Origin: a virus
Strand: one strand, 5' to 3'
DNA: 35,254 nt
Virus record (IMG/VR): IMGVR_UViG_3300037070_003355
Location: 1-35,254 of that record
Position 1 is the first letter of the stretch. Every line of letters starts with the position of its first letter. The notes beneath the pieces are model-generated. The model was not told where the DNA came from. It worked only from the letters and a program-made list of their open reading frames with translations, and did not search any database. The translations under genes were made by a program, and so were the position numbers. Positions 30,413 to 35,254 of the stretch are shown in pieces.

Positions 30413-30876
30413 GAGTGGTCGGTGTGGACCCTGGCGTGACGGGGGCGCTGGCGCTGCATGTCAACGGATCGCTCGAAGACATCCAGGACATGCCGGTCCA
30501 CGACACCCGTGTCGACGGGGCCGCCATCTCCGTGCTGCTGACCCGATGGGCGCCCGACTTCGTGTTCATCGAGAACACCCAGCCGATGCCGCGCAACGGT
30601 GTCGTCCCCAGCTTCAAGCTGGGCCTGAACACGGGCATCGTGATCGGTGTCGTCCAGGCGCTGCAACACCCCCTGATCAGAGTGAGACCACAGACGTGGA
30701 AGGGAAAGATGGGAGTGAGCAGGATGGACAAGAACGGGATCCGCGGCGTGGTCCGCGAGATCTACCCGAGTTGGGCTTCGTGTTTCGCACGGGTGAAAGA
30801 TCACGACCGGGCCGAAGCGGTGCTGATCTCGCGCTACGGCGTGACGGTCAACTTGCAGGAGGCCAACGCGTCATGA
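30409..30876 (+). CDS. RuvC-like Holliday junction resolvase (155 aa)
   Basis: GTG at 30409 overlaps the regulator's stop (GTGA). The protein begins MRVVGVDPGVTGALAL, the RuvC signature with catalytic D7. E55 lies in FVFIENTQP, and the C-terminal helix KDHDRAEAVLISRYG supplies D131 and D133. These are the metal-binding acids of the RNase H-like resolvases that cut four-way DNA junctions. KLGLNTGIVIGVV and RPQTWKGKMG also match the family. In phages this resolves branched replication or recombination intermediates before packaging. Length is typical of phage RuvC-like enzymes. Confidence 0.88.
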   Translation: MRVVGVDPGVTGALALHVNGSLEDIQDMPVHDTRVDGAAISVLLTRWAPDFVFIENTQPMPRNGVVPSFKLGLNTGIVIGVVQALQHPLIRVRPQTWKGKMGVSRMDKNGIRGVVREIYPSWASCFARVKDHDRAEAVLISRYGVTVNLQEANAS

Positions 30877-31058
30877 CTGAAGCGCTGACCGGAACCCCGT
30901 GGCTCGCCGTGTTGGACAAGGTGAAGCGATCCACGAACGACGACACGACCCGCGTGTTGGCCGCCATGTTGTGGGATGTGCTGGCCAACAGCCACGACCG
31001 CAAGGTCGATGAGATCGTCGATGCCTACGCCTTGAAGCTGTTGGGGACGCTGACATGA
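30873..31058 (+). CDS. Small hypothetical helical protein (61 aa)
   Basis: ATG at 30873 overlaps the resolvase stop (ATGA), and its own stop overlaps the ATG of the exonuclease gene. The product (MTEALTGTPWLAVLDKVKRS...TTRVLAAMLWDVLANSHDRKVDEIVDAYALKLLG) is predicted to be two or three amphipathic helices. No cysteines and no membrane span. Tight placement between two recombination enzymes suggests a partner or regulatory subunit, with no direct evidence. Confidence 0.65.
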   Translation: MTEALTGTPWLAVLDKVKRSTNDDTTRVLAAMLWDVLANSHDRKVDEIVDAYALKLLGTLT

Positions 31059-32236
31059 GCAGCATCGACATCTCCGAACTGGACGACGAGAACGAGTCCC
31101 GTCGTGATTTCCGCCGAGCCAACGGGGCGCCGCTGGTGTCGGACCCGGAGAACCCAGAGAAGACGCTGCGGTACAGCCGTCCCTCGTCGTACGCCAAATG
31201 TCTCGACGACGAGGAAGCGTTGGTCAACTGGCGGTTGTTCAAGGCGATGGACGGGGTGGCCCGCTCGCCTGCTTTGCAGACCCAGATCGTCGCTTGCAAG
31301 GACGACGACCGGGTGGAGAAGAAGATGCTGCGGGAACGGGCACTCGATCGGGGTAACGCCAACGAGCGTGCCGATCAGGGCACCGGGCTGCACGCCATCT
31401 TGGCCCGCATCGATGACGCCACCGATGTCGACTTCTCTTGGCCACCGCAGTACGACGACGACATCTCGGCGTACCGCAACGCGATCGACGAGTTCGGGTT
31501 GATCCCGGAGATGATCGAGGTGCCGTTCGTCCATGACGTCTACCGGGCTGCCGGGACGGCGGACCGGATCTACCGTCTGTCGAAGCCGTTGCTGATGCCG
31601 AACGGCCGATGGTTGGACGTGGGGGAATTGGTCTGCGGGGATTTGAAGACCGGCAAGAAGCTGGACTTCTCGTTGCCGGGTTACGCCGTCCAGTTGGCGA
31701 TCTACGCCCAGGGCAAGTTGTACGACGTGGTGACGGAACGGCGTCTGCCGACGCCGCCGATCTCGCACGCTTTCACGATCCTGGTGCATCTGCCGGTCGG
31801 GTCGGGTCGTTGCGAGATGCGGTGGTGTTCGGTGGAGACCGGGAACTACGGCGCCTGGTTGGCGTCGGAGGTGCGCCAGTGGCGGAACCGTTGGAAGAAG
31901 GGCGAGTACGACGCCCCGCTGATCCCGGAGCCGACCGAGGTGGTCTCGGTGACGTTGGCCCCGGAAGGGGCGATCGAGGTTGACATCGACATGATGTTGA
32001 ACTGGTGTCGTCGCCGGACTGCCGCGATCGCTGCTCATGAGGGGGCGCGAGAATGGTTGGTGTTGCGTTGGCCTGCCGGGCTGCCGACGCCGAAGCAGGG
32101 CGGTCACACCTGGGAGCAGGTGGACGAATTGGTTGAATTGTTGGATCGGACCGAGGCGCAGTTCTCGATCCCGTTCGGGGATCCCGATCCTCGTTTGATT
32201 CCCGGAGTTCACAAATCCAAGGTCCTCAGTAAATGA
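31055..32236 (+). CDS. Cas4/RecB-like PD-(D/E)XK exonuclease (393 aa)
   Basis: ATG at 31055 overlaps the previous stop. Family motifs are visible in order: H112 in QGTGLHAIL, E155 in MIEVPFV, D170 in GTADRIY, the core D196-x-K198 in CGDLKTGKKLD, and the QxxxY motif in AVQLAIYAQ (Q213, Y217). These form the metal site and DNA contact of RecB-family nucleases. Several cysteines exist (C49, C81, C194 and later ones), but a clear iron-sulphur cluster arrangement like that of true Cas4 is not obvious. Likely role: resecting DNA ends for recombination, working with the SSB-like protein just downstream. The N-terminal ~110 residues are charged and helical. Confidence 0.82.
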   Translation: MSSIDISELDDENESRRDFRRANGAPLVSDPENPEKTLRYSRPSSYAKCLDDEEALVNWRLFKAMDGVARSPALQTQIVACKDDDRVEKKMLRERALDRGNANERADQGTGLHAILARIDDATDVDFSWPPQYDDDISAYRNAIDEFGLIPEMIEVPFVHDVYRAAGTADRIYRLSKPLLMPNGRWLDVGELVCGDLKTGKKLDFSLPGYAVQLAIYAQGKLYDVVTERRLPTPPISHAFTILVHLPVGSGRCEMRWCSVETGNYGAWLASEVRQWRNRWKKGEYDAPLIPEPTEVVSVTLAPEGAIEVDIDMMLNWCRRRTAAIAAHEGAREWLVLRWPAGLPTPKQGGHTWEQVDELVELLDRTEAQFSIPFGDPDPRLIPGVHKSKVLSK

Positions 32237-32273
32237 TCCTGGAAGCACAGGAACCAACATATAAAGGAATGGC

Positions 32274-32747
32274 ATGAGCGATAATGTGAATGATTTCCTC
32301 TTCGGAGGTGGCGGCCGTGCCGCCAAGTTCGAGAACATCGGCGACAAGGTGAAGGGCATCATCACTGATGTCGATGTCGTCCAGCAGACCGATATGGACA
32401 CCAACCAGCCGTTGACGTGGGCGGACGGTCGCCCCCGGATGCAGTTGGTGGTGACGTTGGAAACGGGTGAGCGGGTCGACGACAACGATGACGGGATGCG
32501 CAAGGTGTACGCGAAGGGTGGCCGTTACGAGGTCGCCGAGGGGACGGGGACGTCGATGAAGGACGCCATCGCTGACGCTGTGAAGAAGGCGGGGGCGGGT
32601 TCGTTGGACGCTGGGGCCACGTTGGTGGTGGCTCACACGGGTCTGGCGAAGCGGACGAACCGTGGCTTCAACCCGGCGAAGTTGTACCGGGCGCAGTACG
32701 AGGCGCCGGTGAAGACGGTCTCGGGCGCCGACCTGTTCGACGACTGA
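32274..32747 (+). CDS. SSB-like OB-fold protein (157 aa)
   Basis: ATG at 32274 after AAAGGAATGGC. The protein begins with a short acidic region and FLFGGGGRAAKFENIGDKVKGIITDVDVVQQTD, then DGRPRMQLVVTLET and KVYAKGGRYEVAEGTGTSMKDAIADAVKKAG. Strands with basic and aromatic residues fit an OB fold. The C-terminus ends in acidic SGADLFDD, like the protein-interaction tail of single-stranded DNA-binding proteins. Adjacent exonuclease and resolvase genes agree with a role coating single strands. The call rests on this pattern and context; a different OB-type protein is possible. Confidence 0.72.
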   Translation: MSDNVNDFLFGGGGRAAKFENIGDKVKGIITDVDVVQQTDMDTNQPLTWADGRPRMQLVVTLETGERVDDNDDGMRKVYAKGGRYEVAEGTGTSMKDAIADAVKKAGAGSLDAGATLVVAHTGLAKRTNRGFNPAKLYRAQYEAPVKTVSGADLFDD

Positions 32748-33394
32748 TGGTCACGATCCGGCGTCTCGAACCGAGCGTGCAGATCCGTCTGCCGCAGGGG
32801 CGGGCGCCGGATCGTTTCGGTCGTGTGTTCACGGTGGTGCGGCGTCGGCGGTCGGACTTCCCTCCGCCGACGCCGCAGCCGACACCGTGTGTGTTGTGGC
32901 AGGGCTCGGTGGATCGCAACGGCTACGGCCGGATGAAGCGCACGGTGGACGGCAAGCGTCTGACGGTGGCGGTGCATCGGTGGGTGATGGAGCAGGTGAA
33001 GGGTCGCCCGCTGCGACCGGATGAGGTGGTGTTGCACGCCTGCGACAACCCGACGTGTTTCCGGGTGGGGCACCTGTCGGTGGGCACGGTGCAGGACAAC
33101 AACGCCGACATGCGGGCGAAGGGGCGGGGGACTGCGCCACCGGTGAACCGCTACCAGGGTGAGTGTCATCCGATGGCGAAGCTGTCGGCGCAGCAGGTGC
33201 GCCGGATCCGCAGCCACCACCAGTCAGGCCTGTCGTCGAAGACGATCGCCGAGATGTTCGATGTGTCGGTGTCGACGATCAGGCGGATCAACAAGGGAGT
33301 GTCGTGGCGTCCGCCGACGGTGGATTTGCTGGCTCCCCCGGAAGCGCCTGCGGGCGCTTCTAGCGTACGTCGCCTGTCAATACCGAAGAAGTAG
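32747..33394 (+). CDS. HNH endonuclease with C-terminal HTH, homing type (215 aa)
   Basis: ATG at 32747 overlaps the SSB-like stop (TGATG). Residues 48-61 (CVLWQGSVDRNGYGRMK) and VHRWVM (76-81) lead into VVLHACDNPTCFRVGHLSVGTVQDNNADM (95-122). There H97, C99, C104, H109 and N118-N119 give the HNH beta-beta-alpha metal site with zinc-like cysteines. A C-terminal segment LSAQQVRRIRSHHQSGLSSKTIAEMFDVSVSTIRRINKG (146-184) is a helix-turn-helix of the kind that gives homing endonucleases DNA specificity. The first 40 residues are basic. It is probably a selfish nuclease inserted in the replication operon rather than a core phage enzyme; packaging HNH proteins lie next to terminase, which this does not. 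Confidence 0.8.
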   Translation: MVTIRRLEPSVQIRLPQGRAPDRFGRVFTVVRRRRSDFPPPTPQPTPCVLWQGSVDRNGYGRMKRTVDGKRLTVAVHRWVMEQVKGRPLRPDEVVLHACDNPTCFRVGHLSVGTVQDNNADMRAKGRGTAPPVNRYQGECHPMAKLSAQQVRRIRSHHQSGLSSKTIAEMFDVSVSTIRRINKGVSWRPPTVDLLAPPEAPAGASSVRRLSIPKK

Positions 33395-33404
33395 CAGGTC
33401 AGAG

Positions 33405-33448
33405 GACTACGCTCCGGACCAGCCTCCCGGATGGTCCGGAGCGTAGTC
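33405..33448. other. 17-bp perfect inverted repeat after the HNH gene
   Basis: Arms 33405-33421 and 33432-33448 are exactly complementary and enclose a 10-base loop. The RNA would be a very stable GC-rich hairpin 10 bases after the HNH stop and 30 bases before the next ATG. No U-run follows, so it may be a U-less terminator, an attenuator, or an RNase barrier. It separates the replication genes from the gene at 33479. Confidence 0.8.
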
Positions 33449-33478
33449 GAGTTGTCAAGTGGATGCAAGGAGGTTGCG

Positions 33479-33739
33479 ATGGATGGTCAGGATGCGTTGT
33501 TCGAGGGGGGCCCGCCGGAGCGGGCGGTGCGGGCGGTGGAGCCGCCGGGGTCGTTGGTGCCCCGTCCGCCAGGCTGGTTCCTGTTGGCGAACCGGGCCGG
33601 GCCGAACGGGTTCCATCTGGCCAAGGCGATGGGGCCGTTGGGGGTGGTGCGCACGGTGTGCGGGTTGACGGGGCGGAAGATCACCGAGTCGGAACGTGCG
33701 ATCATCTTGTGCCCGGCCTGTGAGGCTGCTGGCTCGTAG
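33479..33739 (+). CDS. Small hypothetical Cys-containing protein (86 aa)
   Basis: ATG at 33479 is eight bases after AAGGAGG, a strong ribosome site; the frame above it runs through the hairpin arm. The first ~45 residues are Pro/Gly/Glu-rich. Then comes FHLAKAMGPLGVVRTVCGLTGRKIT...IILCPACEAAGS. Three Cys (one in TVCG, two in CPAC) plus His in GFH could bind zinc. The gene has its own strong ribosome site and is bracketed by two long perfect inverted repeats (33405-33448 and 33745-33778), so it may be expressed independently of its neighbours. Function unknown. Confidence 0.7.
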   Translation: MDGQDALFEGGPPERAVRAVEPPGSLVPRPPGWFLLANRAGPNGFHLAKAMGPLGVVRTVCGLTGRKITESERAIILCPACEAAGS

Positions 33740-33744
33740 ACGGA

Positions 33745-33778
33745 AGAACCCCCAGGGTGTTGGGGCCCTGGGGGTTCT
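33745..33778 (+). terminator. 13-bp hairpin after the small Cys gene, probable terminator
   Basis: AGAACCCCCAGGG (33745-33757) pairs exactly with 33766-33778 around an 8-base loop, starting 5 bases after the preceding stop. It is GC-rich and stable, but followed by CACCC, not a U-run. Actinobacterial terminators often lack a long U-tract, so termination is plausible but unproven. Confidence 0.65.
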
Positions 33779-33835
33779 CACCCAAGCAGGCCGGAACCAA
33801 CGGCCACGCTGACCAACCGCTGAAAGGAAGTGGTC

Positions 33836-33877
33836 ATGAAGAACGCTAGCCGACCGTCGCAGGTGGTGGCGGCATGA
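33836..33877 (+). CDS. 13-aa leader peptide upstream of the 71-aa gene
   Basis: ATG at 33836 has a good ribosome site (AAAGGAAG) and reads MKNASRPSQVVAA, stopping at 33875-33877. The next gene's ATG overlaps this stop (ATGA) and has no ribosome site of its own, so the short ORF probably feeds ribosomes into it by coupling. No rare-codon run or repeated amino acid suggests classical attenuation. Confidence 0.45.
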   Translation: MKNASRPSQVVAA

Positions 33878-34089
33878 ACATCGATCGCCGCGACTGCTTC
33901 TACGTCCCTGGCTCGATGCAGGAGCAAGCAGACGCCTGGTCCGACGACAAGTTCTTTGCGCTGGCCGAGATCTCCTGTCGGATCGACTGGAACCGCTCCA
34001 AGTTGGGTCATCCGGACTACGACCAACAGGTCATCGAACGCGATCTCCGCTACCTCACCGCCCTCTACCTGCAGGGGCTGACTTCGTGA
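33874..34089 (+). CDS. Small hypothetical protein upstream of the primase (71 aa)
   Basis: ATG at 33874 overlaps the leader peptide stop, and its TGA (34087-34089) overlaps the primase ATG (TGATG). The product (MNIDRRDCFYVPGSMQEQADAWSDDKFF...ISCRIDWNRSKLGHPDYDQQVIERDLRYLTALYLQGLTS) is mostly helical and charged, with two isolated Cys. There is no membrane span. Coupling to the primase-like gene suggests a replication accessory role. No family recognised. Confidence 0.65.
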   Translation: MNIDRRDCFYVPGSMQEQADAWSDDKFFALAEISCRIDWNRSKLGHPDYDQQVIERDLRYLTALYLQGLTS

Positions 34090-35254
34090 TGCCCGCCGAC
34101 ATACCACACCCGGTGCTGGAAGCCGCTCTGGCGTACTCAGGAGCCGGTTTCCGGGTCCATCCGGTGCGTTGGCGGTCGAAGGTGCCGCTGATCCCTGAGT
34201 GGACCACACGGGCCTCTGTGGAGCGTCAGGACGTGGTGGGCTGGTTCCACGACCCGAAGTTGAACGTGGGGATCGTGGCTGGGCCGCAGCCGAACGGCCA
34301 GAACCTGCTGGTCATCGACATCGATCCGTTGCACGGCGGCGAGTTGACGTGGAAGGCCCTGCTGCGTGAGCACGGAGCAGGCGATCTGGCGAAGGCGGCG
34401 ATCCATCGGACGGCACGCAACGGGTGGCACATCTTCTTGGCCGTGCCGGACGGGTTCGTGCTGTCGAATTCGGCGGGATTGTTGGGGGCCGGGATCGACG
34501 TGAAGTGGGTGGGTGGCCAGGTGGTGGCGCCGCCGTCGGTGTGGCTGGATCCGTCGACAGGGGAGTTGTTGGCGTACACGGCGCAGCCAGGATGCGGGTT
34601 GGCGGACCGTCCGGTGCTGGTCGAAGCACCGGGGTGGCTGCTCGATCTGTTGTTGCGTCAGCAGGTGATCATCGAGTCGATCGGGCGGCATCCGTCGCAG
34701 TTCAAGCTGGACGATTCGGTCGCTGACCTGGCCAGACAGGGCTGGGACTGGTGCGGTGAGATGGTCGCCGACGGGTGGGTCGTGTCCCACCAGCGTGGTG
34801 ATCAGGTGTTCGTGACGAGGCCAGGGAAGTCGGTCCGGGAGGGCCATTCGGCGGTGATCCATCTGGACTCGGGGCATCTGGTGGTGTGGTCGACGTCGGT
34901 GCCGTCAGAGTTGGCCCGCCCGTTGCGCCAGGGCCAGGCGAACCGGGACGGTTCGTTGTCGTGGTCGCCGTGGGACTACATCGTGGCGGTCCGTTGTGGC
35001 GGGGACAACAAGGCGGCGGCTGCGCTGGTGCGGGGTACGGTCCCGCTCCCAGCGCCCGCCGGGGGGCAGGTGCGGGCGGTCCCGCCCGCCACGGTTGACG
35101 ATACGCCGGGGGGTGTCGGTCCCCCGGTCGACCGGTTGCCGATGTTGCCACCCGAGTTCTGGGAGCATCCGATCAACGCTCACATCTTGGCGGCGGCGAG
35201 GGCGCGCCGTTGCGGGCCGGACGCGCTGGCCCTCAACGTCTTGTTGAGGGCGGT
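34089..35254 (+). CDS. PrimPol-type primase, N-terminal part, cut by window end
   Basis: ATG at 34089 overlaps the upstream stop; the frame stays open for 388 codons to the window edge. The N-terminal ~165 residues match the bifunctional DNA primase/polymerase domain: AALAYSGAGFRVHPV (12-26), LLVIDIDP with the metal-binding pair D77 and D79, RTARNGWHIFLAVP with H114, and GAGIDVKWVGGQVVAPPSV with D137. A second region (about 220-320, including the strands VVSHQRGDQVFVTRPG and SAVIHLDSGHLVVWST) follows, then a Pro-rich linker. The end, PEFWEHPINAHILAAARARRCGPDALALNVLL, resembles the start of a DUF3987-type/primase-helicase C-terminal region. It probably primes phage DNA replication. The C-terminal helicase is predicted, not seen. 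Confidence 0.85.
   Translation, partial: MPADIPHPVLEAALAYSGAGFRVHPVRWRSKVPLIPEWTTRASVERQDVVGWFHDPKLNVGIVAGPQPNGQNLLVIDIDPLHGGELTWKALLREHGAGDLAKAAIHRTARNGWHIFLAVPDGFVLSNSAGLLGAGIDVKWVGGQVVAPPSVWLDPSTGELLAYTAQPGCGLADRPVLVEAPGWLLDLLLRQQVIIESIGRHPSQFKLDDSVADLARQGWDWCGEMVADGWVVSHQRGDQVFVTRPGKSVREGHSAVIHLDSGHLVVWSTSVPSELARPLRQGQANRDGSLSWSPWDYIVAVRCGGDNKAAAALVRGTVPLPAPAGGQVRAVPPATVDDTPGGVGPPVDRLPMLPPEFWEHPINAHILAAARARRCGPDALALNVLLRA

Noticed and set aside
1-35254. tRNA or rRNA genes
   Set aside because: No cloverleaf-like GC-stem with TTC-type loop and no rRNA-like blocks were noticed by eye; a tRNAscan run would be decisive.

Overview
The window looks like part of the genome of a short-tailed (podovirus-type) dsDNA phage of a high-GC, probably actinobacterial, host. 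The host inference rests on GC-rich third codon positions, many GTG and TTG starts, a probable leaderless mRNA, and a replication module (PrimPol-type primase, Cas4-like exonuclease, SSB-like protein, RuvC-like resolvase) of a kind common in actinophages. Podovirus is inferred from a P22-style set (TerS, TerL, portal, scaffold, capsid, adaptor, beta-rich tail hub/nozzle, collar-domain fibre, several large putative internal virion proteins) and from the absence of a tape measure, major tail tube or sheath gene. No integrase, tRNA, CRISPR array or insertion sequence was seen.

Layout. (1) 1-773, plus strand: the end of a rightward operon of tiny genes, two or three with zinc-ribbon-like cysteines and two with a single membrane segment, stopped by a UUCG-loop terminator at 785-817. 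(2) 30108 down to 720, minus strand: one very compact late operon whose genes nearly all overlap at ATGA/TGATG junctions. In transcription order it holds TerS, a collagen-like fibre, TerL, three small proteins, portal, scaffold, capsid, a Cys/His protein, adaptor, tail hub, collar fibre, four putative internal or ejection proteins (149, 383, 565 and 1800 aa), two large tail fibre/adhesin proteins (838 and 1340 aa), several small proteins, an amidase endolysin, three very basic peptides and three hydrophobic (holin-candidate) peptides. (3) 30109-30232: a divergent control region with two overlapping promoters and three perfect inverted repeats. (4) 30233-35254, plus strand: a rightward operon starting with a ribbon-helix-helix-like regulator whose ATG lies at the predicted transcription start. 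It continues with RuvC-like resolvase, Cas4-like exonuclease, SSB-like protein, HNH endonuclease, small genes separated by strong hairpins, and a PrimPol/primase gene cut by the window end.

How it works together. The rightward operon would be made first and supply replication, recombination and regulation. The leftward operon supplies packaging, capsid, tail, DNA-ejection and lysis functions. The control region has its two -35 boxes almost superimposed, so RNA polymerase probably cannot occupy both directions at once. The small RHH-like protein encoded beside it is a natural candidate for the switch. The most distinctive items are this switch, the collagen-like fibre gene between the two terminase genes, the 1800-aa putative ejection protein, the two hairpins bracketing a small gene at 33479-33739, and the tandem basic peptides in the lysis region. 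There is no gene-free stretch over 300 bases. Family assignments come from reading motifs by eye; no database search was possible.
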